From: Mya arenaria
Taxonomy: Eukaryota; Mollusca; Bivalvia; Myida; Myidae
DNA: 64,000 nucleotides
Direction of reading: 5' to 3'
Assembly (NCBI RefSeq): GCF_026914265.1
Contig: NC_069130.1
Coordinates: 44,953,929-45,017,928 of the forward strand
In this document: piece by piece, positions 12,827 through 24,539 of the stretch
Numbering within the stretch: position 1 is the stretch's first letter
Layout of the letters: each line of letters opens with the position of its first letter
Translations under genes and position numbers: made by a program
Notes under the pieces: generated by a model
Seen by the model: the letters and a program-made list of their open reading frames with translations, nothing else
Database searches by the model: none
What the model was told of the DNA's origin: nothing

Positions 12827-14239
12827 ATGAATCGGAACTTCGATATGAATTCCACAATATATAAGAGTGTACATTCCATGAACGGTAACTCAACACCTGA
12901 ACCAGAAAATAGGACCGCAGATATATCGAACAATATTGAAGACAGGATATATTTTTCAACAACAACGGGATTCGATGTGTATTATTACCCCGGCTATTCT
13001 TTCGAAAGACCGATATATCAAGTTATATGGGAAGTAATGGTGATAACAACAACACTAATCAACATTTTGGTGATCGTAGTGCTGCTAAGGAAAAATATGA
13101 GAAATCCAACAAATATGATTCTTACAGCTATTTCTTTTTCTGATACTTTGACTGGAGTGGTAACTCTTCCAACATATATCATGGTCTATCAGCAATTTGA
13201 GCCTGCGCAAATGAATGACCAACGTGGAAATGGCGACGAACTTGAAATAACAACTGTATCAGTCTCAAACGCATCTACTCAAGGTTACAACATTTATGCC
13301 GATTACATGTACGAATCCAACGACGCCTATGCCTTGTCGGAAAGTCTGTGTACGTGGTTTATGCTGACTAAGTTTTTCTTCTCGAAGACGTTTCACACAA
13401 TGTCAATATTTCTGACGTTGTTCCTGGGCTTTCAGCGATTTGTTTGTGTCGCTTATCCGTTCCTTTCTGAAAAGTTTTTCACAAATAAATCAACGATTGT
13501 CACGTGTGTGCTGATTATCATGCTTTCTCCCGTTCTTCATATTTACCACGTTGTAAAAGAGAAAGCTGAAGAAGGTATGTGCGAATGGAAACTTGAAAAC
13601 TGCGAAGGGGACTGTGCGTTCTTGTGGATTGTCCTGATTTTCAGGCATTTGATCCCATGCACGCTATTGACTGTATGTACAGTAATGTTCGTTCGAGAAC
13701 TGAGAAAGTCGCGAATGGTTGGAGGAAACCGCAAACAAATGGCGCGTCGCGAGCGGGAAAACCGGCGTGTAACCACCATCGTCGTAGCGATTGTTATCGT
13801 GTTCCTGATTCCCGAAATCCCATACGGGGTGTTCCTTTTTGTTTCCGTTATAAGCAAGCACACGAACACAAAACCTGATTTGGAAAAGATTCGCGCAATC
13901 CACGCCATCTATGAACTCACCCTAGTCACATCGTTTCAAGCAAACTTTTACATCTACACAATCATGAACAAGCGTTTCCGCGAAGGTCTCAAGAGATCGA
14001 TCCTTTACTGTGCTAAATCATTGCTTGGACGTCCATACCAATGGTCGGTGTCTCGAAGTCAATCCGAACGCTCTGAACAAAGAAGAACATTTCATTCAAC
14101 CACATATTCCAAGAATGGAACTCTGTTAAGGCATATGAACCCCGATTATGTCGGCAAAACTTTAAAAGAAGAACCTTTTCTAACGAAGACAAAACTTGCA
14201 AACGATGCAGGTGTTCCCGGGGACTTCAAATACGAGTAG
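12827..14239 (+). CDS. Class A GPCR, peptide-receptor-like (copy 1)
   Basis: This 470-residue receptor is encoded in one exon. The extracellular N-terminus (about 1-64) has N-glycosylation sites NST, NST and NRT and the pre-TM1 motif YPGYSFERPIY. Approximate membrane segments are TM1 65-88, TM2 97-121, TM3 174-203, TM4 222-242, TM5 263-288, TM6 315-340 and TM7 357-379. The TM3 Cys (about 175) can pair with Cys in ECL2 (MCEWKLENCEGDC). TM3 ends GFQRF, with QRF for DRY; TM6 has FLIPEIPYG; TM7 has NFYIY for NPxxY, then a basic helix 8 and a Ser/Thr-rich tail. ECL1 is unusually long (about 50 residues). FHTMSIFLTLFLGFQRF resembles the FMRFamide/DMSR/sex-peptide receptor group, which suggests a Gi/o-type neuropeptide receptor, but subfamily and ligand are inference. 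The ATG has A at -3. A possible poly(A) signal is at 14973. Confidence 0.9.
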   Translation: MNRNFDMNSTIYKSVHSMNGNSTPEPENRTADISNNIEDRIYFSTTTGFDVYYYPGYSFERPIYQVIWEVMVITTTLINILVIVVLLRKNMRNPTNMILTAISFSDTLTGVVTLPTYIMVYQQFEPAQMNDQRGNGDELEITTVSVSNASTQGYNIYADYMYESNDAYALSESLCTWFMLTKFFFSKTFHTMSIFLTLFLGFQRFVCVAYPFLSEKFFTNKSTIVTCVLIIMLSPVLHIYHVVKEKAEEGMCEWKLENCEGDCAFLWIVLIFRHLIPCTLLTVCTVMFVRELRKSRMVGGNRKQMARRERENRRVTTIVVAIVIVFLIPEIPYGVFLFVSVISKHTNTKPDLEKIRAIHAIYELTLVTSFQANFYIYTIMNKRFREGLKRSILYCAKSLLGRPYQWSVSRSQSERSEQRRTFHSTTYSKNGTLLRHMNPDYVGKTLKEEPFLTKTKLANDAGVPGDFKYE

Positions 14240-15466
14240 CAGAGAGAGCATGGAAAACATACAACATGCTACATTCCATGAATGACAATTCCATACGTGT
14301 GAAGCTGCTGATTTCTAGGGCAAAGAAATACTTGTGGCATTATAGTTAGCTGCTTAAAGTGTTATTGCCCTTGTGAATTCATTTCAATTGATGTATTACA
14401 TTATCATTGATGTTGACGTATTAACTAGACTGTGGTTAGTTATTTAACACACACTTTTGAAAGTAAAAGTAAGGCGAGTTAGTCATACTCTCTTTGGAAT
14501 TCTTAAGGCGAAGGCAGACAGGTACATAAGTTCCCTCGAATGTTTCTTGTATTTAGTTCACATACCAACCTGGCTTGCTGTTTAAGTAAATCTTTTAAAC
14601 AAATCGATTATACAGAATGAGTGAATATATTTTCATGTACATGTTTTTTTTATTTAGTATTCTTTTAAAAGTAGAATATCCCTTTAAATCAATGGTTTAT
14701 GTTTGACAATAATGCAGTAAATAATTCAAGCAAAACGATATCAAATATAGTTGCAATTGTTTTTCTTTTTCGTAACTCTCATTGACCGAATATATATAAA
14801 GTATATATTGACTTCTGATGCACTATGATATCAACGGTTACTCGCTGTTTTTTACAAGAATGTTCCATGGATATTTCAGAATCTCAGAGGAGGCGTTCTG
14901 CATGCCTGCTTAGTTTACTCATTCCACACAGAGCATGCTATCAAACACTAGAAAGTAATTTAGAATATATGGAATAAAATGATGCGTTTACTATTAGCCG
15001 TATATTTAGAGAGAAGTGATATGAGTTTCTCTGCCTTTATTTAATCATGACGATTATAAAAAAGTATTCAAATACATTGTTTCTTTAGTTTGTGTATGAA
15101 TAATTTCTTATATGTATTTGTGTGATATTGTTTTGTTTTTGATGCTGTTGTTGTTTTTTAAATGTAGAGATATTTTGATTTTATTTATGGGCTTATTTGT
15201 GCATCAACTTTTTTTGCCAAATCCAGTTTGCAATATATCAAAATCTTAAATACACCTAAATAGTCCATATGTTTGACAAAATGTGTTGGCAATGAAAGAA
15301 AAAGGAACCCTTAAATATTTTGTGAAAAAAGTTAAAAAGAGTTTCCCCATAAAATATTAATCTCATTTTAGCATGTACTATAAGCTTTCGAGGTCCAACA
15401 AAGGATTGCAAACTTATTACATAATATTGAAGACTTTTACATTTTTTTTTCAGCGAGCTGCATGCT
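14240..15466. other. 3' flank of receptor 1
   Basis: AT-rich 3' UTR and spacer. AATAAA at 14973-14978 is a candidate poly(A) signal. No other gene is seen. Confidence 0.4.
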
Positions 15467-15822
15467 TAAAGATGTACTCTTACGCCCAAATAAGCTTTAC
15501 CACAATAAATACAATTAATTATGAATAATTGTTGTATCAGTGGTTCTTATGATGTATTCCAAGTTTAATTTGAAAGAAATGTACATAATCACGTTATTTC
15601 AACCTTATGAGACCAGAGTAGATCACAGTAAATCTTTTAGCATTCACCAATCATTTAATAATTTTGCGAATTCAGCTAAAAAATACACGGCTACAATCTT
15701 GTTATCAGTTATTGATATTTTCCATAAATGCCTTATTTAGTAATAAGTTGATGGTTTATCACTCAACATTGATGTTTGTTATACATGTGTATGTATTGAT
15801 TTCGAATAAGAGTGTCACTTTA
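15467..15822 (+). mobile_element. MITE family A, copy 2
   Basis: Aligns end to end with 5691-6056 and 35551-35921. Ends TAAAGATGTACTCTTACGCC and GAATAAGAGTGTCACTTTA. It lies 1.2 kb downstream of receptor 1; copy 3 lies 0.3 kb downstream of receptor 3. Confidence 0.8.
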
Positions 15823-15959
15823 TGTTAGTTGAGGCAAGATCTCTTTTTTCCCTGGTTTTATTTCACTTCTGCATTTAAGTTATCAAGGATTACAGCTGTG
15901 CTCAACAGCTACAAAACCCAAAAGTTACAGCACCTTCAAATGCTGGTTAACTTTCCTTT

Positions 15960-17128
15960 TTACTAAGAAAACTCGTATACAAATCGCAATAGAAGTGACA
16001 CAAGACTCCAATGAAGTTTTAAAAGTGTCCATAACTCTGCTTTTAGGGAGGCAGCCGAACCAAGAGCACAGGTTCACATGCTGGTGAACATTTCATTACT
16101 CTGTACAACAGATTACATATGCAATATTTGAACACGGTCAAGGATCATTACTCCGCATTTATATGGTTAAACAACACACAAACCTCCAGGTGCAACACTT
16201 ACAATACTGGATAACAGGATAACATTCCTGCAAAGTTTTGTGACTCTGGCTCATATGCTTTTGGAGTTACGCGCGACACAAGAGTACAAGCTTTTGATAT
16301 CATTTTTAACTATGTCAAGTGCGACCATAACACTTAACGTTTGATCACTCTGGAAAAAAACTTCAAAACACACGTAACACAAGAATGCATGCTTTAAACG
16401 CTATTTTGACTACGTCAAGGACCATAACTCTACACTTATTGGGTGTAACCACGTACAAAATCTCAGGTGAACAATTAAACAATTTCTGTAAAGTTTCAAC
16501 ACTCCGTCAAATATATTTTGAAGATACGCGCGCCACAAGATTACTTACATTTCATGGTCTCGGTCCAAAACTCTTCTTTGTTATATGTAAAATTACTCCT
16601 GTTCTCCACTTTGAAATGATTTTGCAGAAAAGATTTCAGCTCTGACACTATTTTCCCACAAATAACACTTTGTCTGTTGATTTAACACCAGAAAACAATA
16701 TCAAGATAGTTTTGTTTTTCGGCTATCATCATTCCTGTACAGTCACTATCAATAACGTCCATGTAACACAGTCATGGCCGCATCTATTGGGTCATCTCTG
16801 AATCCATCCTCCTAAGAAAGAGGTTCTGCAAAATATCATTAAAAACCACACTGATGTCTTCAAATAGGATATGTATCATGTGTTAACTTGATAATCCATA
16901 CAAGATTGCAATGCACACATCATCAAATGATACAAAAGAGGGGATAAAACTTTGTTTTTAAGAACTATTTTCAGGCATACAACGACCCGGAAGTATTTCG
17001 TTGTATGTAATTTACTTAGTTATGAGCCAAACCGTGCCTCATATACTTAAGAGGTACGTAAGAACTATAGGACGGACGGACAAAGAAAATACCCTTATCC
17101 CTTTCTTCTGGAAGGGTGGGGCATAAAA
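15960..17128 (+). mobile_element. Degenerate pearl-like tandem element
   Basis: Decayed units of roughly 130-190 bp share words such as GTCAAGGACCATAACTCT, GCAAAGTTT.GTGACTC and GAGTTACGCGCGACACAAGA. The right end has GGACGGACGGAC and then a hairpin-like CCCTTATCCCTTTCTTCTGG..GGGTGGGGCATAA. Core repeats plus a GGAC microsatellite plus a terminal hairpin is the pearl/Helitron-like layout of bivalves. A stretch at about 16640-16980 does not match the units. The left boundary is uncertain. Confidence 0.6.
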
Positions 17129-20100
17129 TATGTGTCACTTCTATAGTTTCATCAAACAAACAATAGTCAGCAATCATATTTTAACCTTCTTTTTCTTCTA
17201 TTCGAGATATTGTACTTAATGCTGTACATCACACTTTGCTAAATAAATAGAATTTAAATAAAAAACACTGGAAGCGTTAATAGGCCGTAGGCGCATCAGC
17301 GTGATTTTACTTTTTTACTATAAGGTTCATAGGCATAACAATCTCATCCCAATCATATTGTTGGCTCCAAACGGAAAACGATGAATGCCTGTCATTACCT
17401 AAGAATAGGTAATGTAAACTGATGTTTTGTATACAATTAGCTAATTTCATAAATGTTACTGATAAATCCATGTACTAGGATTTATAAACATTGATTTTGA
17501 TCTCGCAAGTTCGTTGTTAGAGTTAGAGTGAATGAGGTAAAACCCGATATTGGCTGAGGACGATTTGATTATTTGAAGTAGGTAAAGAATTGGTCTTTTG
17601 ATGAACACATTTTCATCTTCTGCGTATTTATATAAAATAGTATATTCCCTTGGTTCCTTACCAAAATGTATTTAAGGTTCTTCGGATTTCGTTTAAATTC
17701 ACCGTGCAACTTATTTTTATACTGCAATATAATTTGAAAATATGCAGAAAAATCGGCGTACAAAATGTAGCAGAATTTCGTTACAAAACACTTTCACTTT
17801 TGTGTGTCAAATTAATTTGACTGTAAGATCATGCGAGCGTTTAATAATACAACACTCGTAAATTGTAAAATGGTGAAATTAAGCAATTTAATTTATCTAT
17901 TTGTAATAACGATTTTTTTTAAAGTGTAAATGTCACTTGAATAAATGAAATAGATGGGTGAAAGTGTTTATCCGTCCTGGTGGAATTTAGAAACTAATGT
18001 ATAATTTACTAAGATTTGTTTGCGGTAACTGTTATTGAGGTACTTGCTCATGGTTTTGGACCAAAATTAGTTTTCCCGGTTATGCATCGGACAACTTTTA
18101 TTATGCCATTCTCTTTACCCTATTGTGTCGAAATTGCAAGAAAACGAGTTATAGCATTAAAAAAAATATTTTGGTTTTAGCGGGTAGCGAACCAACGCTG
18201 GTAACGTCCATAATAAACTAGAAGACCGACGCCTAAACCATAAAGCCGCCAAGGCTTAAACAAAATGGTGGATATTTTTACCTCTTACCAATTCATTGAT
18301 AACATCCCGCGGTTATGTCAATCAACCAATAACGCAACAACAAAGCCGTAATCTGACTAGTTAACCTTTGTTTTAGCATCCTTAATTAAAATAATTATAT
18401 ATCACATAGTATATGTTGTAATATAACAACATCACTCCGCTTATTTGTGAAAAATCAACCTGCAAACAACAATTGCTTAATTGTATATATTCCAGCAAAG
18501 CATACATTTTTTAGACGCGGCAAGGAATAACATTTTGTTTTCAAAATCGAAATATATCCACGTGCATATCAGTGAGATTTGTTTAAGATAGTAAGAGCAG
18601 GGCACCAGTCACTTGTTTTGATTTCTTCCAGATAATTACGCACGTACGCAATAATGCAGACATTATATGCATGGGGCGAGTTATGTTTACTGTTTATCAT
18701 CTCAAGTATTAATTTTACTTAAAATCGAAATTAAAACTTTCCGGATATTCGTTTGTGCTTTAAATTATTGCATTGTTTTATCATATTGTGGTCTTCGGCT
18801 TATCATCAGAGCATGTGAAAAAGGTAGGTCTGGTTTGTTAATTTTACTTAGAAAAAGCAATTGAAGATAATCTAGCCATCATATTATACACAGAACCATC
18901 ATTCAACTCGTTCAGGGAATATGAAAGAAAGTTCGTCAAAGCTCGCTTATTAACATAATTCGAACGCTTTGAATAATGTTGCGAAGTATATGACTCGTGA
19001 CACATCTTATATAATTATATGAACTAAAATAATGGAAAACAAACAACATGAACAACCAAGTTTCAACAAGAATATTTTCACTGTACATCAAAACATATTG
19101 GTTAATCAGCTAATTACACACATTATTAAGTGAAAAATAATAATAACCAATACAACGCCATATAAATTATAATTGAAAAAAACAACACCAGAAAAAGTTG
19201 TAATCAATATAAGTCAATATATAACAAAGATATTTTTGCAGAGTGGCATAAAAAGGTCATCCAGAAAGTTACATAAAATTCCGTGGGCTGACAAACTATT
19301 GAATGTATCAGTATTAAACAAGTTAGGGAAACCATGTACATGTAATGGAACAAACGTCTATGGCTTGACATATGTTTTCAATGAGCATAAAATACAATTG
19401 GCAGCCACATGCAGGTCTAGGGACTGGCACGGAACAAAAACGAATTTAATATGTCTTGCCGTCGTACAGATTCCCCGTCACCTGCATGCGAGCGAACTTA
19501 CAAACATAACACATAAAATCTTTACAGCACAATGCTACACATTCATGGAAAAATATATGGAGTGCAATTTAAGCACAAGGAATCTGATCATTTAGACAAA
19601 ATTCCTCTACCCGCCGTGTAAGAGAGCAGATCTTGTATAAGACCTGCTGTTCATATACTGTTGAATTAATTTCTAAGCAGGGCGCTGTCGTCTGATTTGG
19701 CTCGGATCCATCTGCATACTAAACAGTTGTTAAATCTAGTTGTGCCGGGAATTTATTCGATAACCAGAAAAGCCATTTTTGCATTCGTTTTCAAGAATAT
19801 CTACTCTATGGAACATTTCCGCAAAATCAACATCTCTACCCTAATCTGTATGCATTCACATCTTGGCCAAGATCTATACGTGTTGACGTCCTTTTCATTC
19901 AATTCACTCCGATTTACACCTCTCTTTTTAGGTAAATACATTGTACAACACATGTTTCTTTGGCAATTTCTGACATAATAAGAAGGTTCTAGGCTAAGTA
20001 CGTGGTTTGGACAACATTGGATGCGCTCTGAAGGCTAATATGGTACGTTATAACCAAATGCTTATTACATGATGTGGTTTTCTATATTGATATTTAGAAT

Positions 20101-21330
20101 GCTACTTCTAGAGATCGATTTTTTGTTCAAGTCTGAATGATGCACATAATTTACAGTTGTTATACTTTAATTTCAGTTCAATACACGCACTCAGAGAGAA
20201 ATGGTTCATAAAGATCTCAGATTAAAAAAAGATGCTGCTAAGGGCGCAATAAAAATTAAATTTTCTAAGAATTAAGCCAACATTTTCAACCAATGAAATT
20301 GCAGATAGGCAATCATAACGTTCTAGGCTTTATCATTTAGAAATTAAAGAATTTAAACTTTCAGGGATGTTTAAAATTCCGCCAACTGCGTCATAATTTG
20401 CTCTGACAATGTTCCGGCCAATGAGGTAGTATTCTCAGACAGGTATATGACTAGAAGTAATACAAGGTTGTTTTCTACGAAAAGTTATCTTTCATTGCGC
20501 CCCAACCCCAAACATTCCGACAAATCAGACGTGGCTTCGATGACTTATAAAGGTTATAAAAGAGGTAGTTTTGTGGTACAATTTAATGCACCAATCGTTC
20601 TGTTTTCGGAAGAGTTGTCACTTTGGTTAAGGTGGTTCGCGTAGGGAGTTATGTTTTCAACTGGCGAGCAAAACAATGTATGATAAACATAACCACTTTG
20701 TCTTTTGTGTTCATTCCAAAATAGTTAAATCTTTATATTACTTCAGGGATTAAACATACTCGAAAGCGCCACCACTACTCTTCGACGGCGCTATCACTGA
20801 TGCAGCAGCGCCACCAAATTAATTAATACGTGCATATTTCCTTTTTTCAAGACGTGCGTATTAGTTTTGTTGTGTTACGGAGTAAGAGTTATACATAACA
20901 GTCATATTTGCATGCGCCAGAATGTTCTTACAGTGTGTGTAAGCAACGAAGTGTACTTGGAATGCTAGCAGATTCTCAAAATATGCACAAGTTCGGAAAA
21001 TCTCCGGGCACCACATTTAGCAAAGTATCGAAACGAAATCGTTGCCGACCTTTAGAAAAAGTATTCTTACACGGTACCACATTCTCCGATTTTCGAAATA
21101 TCTCCGTTTAACAAAATTATCAAATAAAATATAAATCAAACTCACGTATGTAGAATTAAATCTTTTTTTAATGGAAAAATACGAAATAACTGTTAAACTT
21201 AGATAAATCGTAAACTATGTGGTACTTCAATTAGTAAGTGTCAATTCATTGTACACATCGATGCCAAGTTTAGGTCAGTTTTCTACAATTTTCTTTTTTT
21301 TTTTTCGCTATTGTTTTCATACGGAGTACA
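17129..21330. other. Long intergenic stretch, no gene supported
   Basis: AT-rich. CCAAT-type boxes occur at about 18320-18345 and 20290-20420, but no gene can be attached to them. A 140-codon open frame at 19173-19595 has no ATG near its start and no recognised motif. This is presumably intron or spacer of the receptor cluster. Confidence 0.45.
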
Positions 21331-21334
21331 GCAC

Positions 21335-21530
21335 CTTTAAGGAAATGTATTGTTGCCATGTAAATGAAACGCTGTAAATGAACTGTACTGTTTGTATTGA
21401 AATGTATAAGGAAATTAAATAGAAGTGTAAAACCATATAAGAGAACCAAATAGACACAGATTTGTAAGAGTATACTTCTTCTTTAAAAAAAGCCATGGTA
21501 CTCTTTTACAAGTTTTTCAATATTTCTTGT
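21335..21530 (+). repeat. Segmental duplication, far-upstream block (receptor 2)
   Basis: Shares AAGGAAATGT..TTGCCATGTA, ATTGAAATGTATAAGGAAAT, AAGTG.A.A.CCATAT.AGAG and a CTTCTTCTTTAAA..GCCATGGTAC-like tail with 27390-27770. This places the start of the duplicated unit upstream of receptors 2 and 3. Confidence 0.7.
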
Positions 21531-21599
21531 TCAAGCATTCTTTTAGAACGAGTATTTAGGATTGTAATAACGGTAATAAACTTACGGTTGACAGCTTCG

Positions 21600-21780
21600 C
21601 TTGAACCTGATAAGGGACTTAAGATGTTTCAAGAAATTGGGACCTGTTTCATGAAAGGATGTTTGTCGCAACTTAAGGAATTTTAAAAATGTAAAAACGT
21701 CACAGATAGAATCAAGCCGATATTTGTTTTCCTTTATTTAATTTTGTATTCAACTCAAATACGGCCTTAACTTCAGTTCT
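21600..21780 (+). repeat. Segmental duplication, near-upstream block (receptor 2)
   Basis: ATAAGGGACTTAAGA.GTTTC.AGAAATTG, then GATATTTGTTTTC and TTCAACTC, match 32400-32560 in the same order. The left part is the end of a family B MITE, so that insertion predates the duplication. Confidence 0.7.
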
Positions 21781-21784
21781 TTCA

Positions 21785-21786
21785 AA

Positions 21787-21817
<31 letters not shown>

Positions 21818-21870
21818 ACTAGTACTACTTCCAACACCACCACCACCAACAACAACAACAACACCACCAT

Positions 21871-21909
<39 letters not shown>

Positions 21910-21910
21910 A
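21785..21910. repeat. (TAC)n/(CAC)n microsatellite upstream of receptor 2
   Basis: Compound ACTACTACTGCTGC, CACCACCACCAACAACAAC and a pure (TAC)n run. It corresponds in position to the tract at 33113-33290. Confidence 0.9.
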
Positions 21911-22150
21911 TATAAATTATGCTCCTGTGATTTAGAAAAAGTTATTTAAAGTAATGCATTTTAAATGCTGTTACTTTTATAACATATAGCTTTTCGTTTT
22001 AATTACAGAACGTTGTACACTTGAAGACCCTTAACTGCGTACATATCATGTGTTTTTCTCAAGGAAAGTAAATAAATTGATCACTACTTTGTACTAGTAT
22101 GATGCTCAAATTATTCAGAAAATGTTCTGGGTTAAATTTCAGGTTTTCAG

Positions 22151-23770
22151 GCCGTCTGTTGTTCTTCCAAGAAGCATCGGAAAGACAAACAATACCCTCT
22201 GATAAACTGTTTAGAGGTATAATTCGTGCTTTGTTCTACGAAGAAGCACCATAGTACATTCCCAGTTTAACCACTATGACCTAAACACCTGAATTGCTGT
22301 CAAATTTTACACAGAAAACACTCCATTGGAATACCACACTGAACTGGAATTCCATAATGAATTGGGACTCCACTAAATATGATATTGACCAGTCAATGAA
22401 TAAAAGCGTTACACTGGAACCAGAGTATGGACTCGCTGGAGATATCACCAATCCTGAAAACACGACATATCATCCAATAGAGATGTACGACGACTATTTT
22501 TACCCAGGATTTTCGTTCGAGAAGCCGATATATCAAATTATTTGGGAAGTGGTGATAGTCACAGCACTAGTCAATGTATTGGTAATTGTTGTGCTTCTGA
22601 GGAAAAATATGCGATCTCGCACAAACATGATTCTTACAGCTATTGCTTTCGCTGACACATTGACAGGAGTTGTAACTCTTCCAACGTACATCATGGCTTA
22701 TCAGAAATTTGAGCCCGCGCAACCGTTTGACTCAAGTGAGTATGGTGGTCTGTATTATGACAACGACATGGAAGTAACAACTGTTTCTGTGCCAAACGCA
22801 ACTCTTCAAGCAACAAGTAACAATTACGCTGACGTTTACTCGTTCAACCAATACGACGTGTATGTATTGTCTAAAACTCTGTGTACGTCGTTTATGCTGA
22901 CTAAGTTTTTCTTGTCGAAGATGTTCCACACGATGTCAATTTTTCTAACGTTGTTCCTGGGCTTCCAGCGATTCCGTTGCTTATCCGTTTATTGCGAACA
23001 GATTTTAAACAATGAAATCAACTATTGTTACGTGCATAATGATCTTTACTTTTTCTCCCGTTCTGCATATTTACCACGTTGTAAACAAGAAAGCTCAAGA
23101 AGGTATGTGCGAATGGAAACTTGAAAACTGCGAGGAGGACTGTGTGTTTTTGTGGATTGTCCTGATTTTAAGACATTTTGTCCCATGCACACAACTTACC
23201 GTGTTTGCATTGCTGCTCGTACGAGAACTAAACAAAGGGAGAATGGTCGGAGGGAACCGCGAACAAAATGCACGCCGCGAGCGGGAAAACAGGCATGTAA
23301 CTATCATCGTCATAGCGATCGTCATCGTGTTCCTGATTCCCGAAATCCCCTATGGGATTTTTCTTCTTCTTTCCGTTATCAGCAGGCACACAAACAAGAA
23401 GTTTGATTTGGAAAAGAATCGCCTTATCCATGTCATCTACGAGCTCATCCTGATAACATCTTTTCACGTAAACTTTTACATCTACACCTGCCTGAACAAA
23501 CGTTTCCGCGAGGGGCTCAAGCAAACAATCTTTTACCCAGTTCAGACTTTGTTCGGACGTTCAAACCGATAGCCGATATCGCAAAGTCAAACTAGACAAA
23601 CAACTGAATCTCAAAGAAGAACATTGTATTAAACTGTGAGTTCCAAGAACGATTTTTAGGCAGATGAATCCGGGCCAGGTAGGGAAGGCGTTAAAAGAAG
23701 AATCCAACCTGACTAAAACAAAACTTACAGATGGTCAAAGTGTTTCCACGGACTCCAAATATGAGTAGCG
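22151..23770 (+). pseudogene. Broken class A GPCR (copy 2), close paralogue of copy 3
   Basis: By eye this copy is nearly identical to the receptor at 33739-35277 from the leader exon (CAGGCCGTC after the AG near 22150) to the C-terminal codons near 23768. It cannot encode the full receptor. The start ATG (22276) is followed by TAA at 22282-22284. Five bases are missing after 22974 just past the QRF motif, shifting frame. The original frame also meets TAA at 23006-23008. A Trp codon of copy 3 is TAG at 23570-23572, and the tail has further changes. Two open pieces remain: 22294-23124 (no ATG at its start; first ATG 22357), covering the N-terminus to TM3, and 23012-23572, covering TM4 to helix 8. 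The strong conservation of the rest suggests recent decay. A truncated product is possible but not indicated. Confidence 0.9.
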
Positions 23771-24224
23771 GAGAGTAGAAAACAACCCAAATTTGTTATG
23801 AGTGCAGCATTATATGTATATGCTTTTAATGTTCTTGCCCTTTATTGACTGGATTAAGAATGTCCATAACTCTATTGAATTTCACTGATGAAATTATTTA
23901 CTACTAGCTGTGAATCGTACAATACGGAAATAATACAGGGTATAATGAACGCACGTGCAAATATAACGCGATGCGGAAATATAATGTACGATCACGTGTT
24001 GAAAATAAGAGTCTACGATTAGACGGTTGGTATAATACAATACTTGTTTTGATGTGATTCGGTGGAGTGGAATACTGCCGTATTGCTCTGCGCGTTTAAT
24101 ACGACATATGTTGCTTGCAGTTTGATGCACGTTAAAAATATATATGTTTCGAAAACAAAATGAAAAATTGTATCAAGTCATTATATACGTCAAAACACTT
24201 TATTGCAATAAATATTAAACTGAT

Positions 24225-24335
24225 GTTGCTGTTACTGTTGAAGCAATTGTTGTTGTTGTTCTTATCTTGTTGTTCTTTTGTTGCTGTTCTTGTTCATGCT
24301 GTTGCTGCTGCTGCTGCTTCTGCTGTAGTTGTCAA
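24225..24335. repeat. CTG/TTG-rich simple repeat
   Basis: Interrupted TTGTTGTTG and GCTGCTGCTGCTGC runs. Confidence 0.8.
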
Positions 24336-24539
24336 TTGTAGCAATGAAGACGTAAATGCCGTACAACTAATACGTAATACAGTTTACGGTAAGTATATAA
24401 TATCTGCATTAATTATTAATAGGGCCGACAGAGATGGATAACCAGCCACAACCTGACAAATCAGTGTGAATTCAATAATTTACCGAATTATATACAGCCA
24501 CATGCGTATACAAACCGGTCTGGTGAAAAAACTAAAAAC

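Noticed and set aside
19173-19595. 140-codon open frame
   Set aside because: It begins without ATG, shows no recognised domain, and its flanks give no splice or promoter support.
22294-23124. A functional short receptor
   Set aside because: It lacks TM4-TM7 and an ATG at its start; comparison with copy 3 shows it is the front part of a broken gene.
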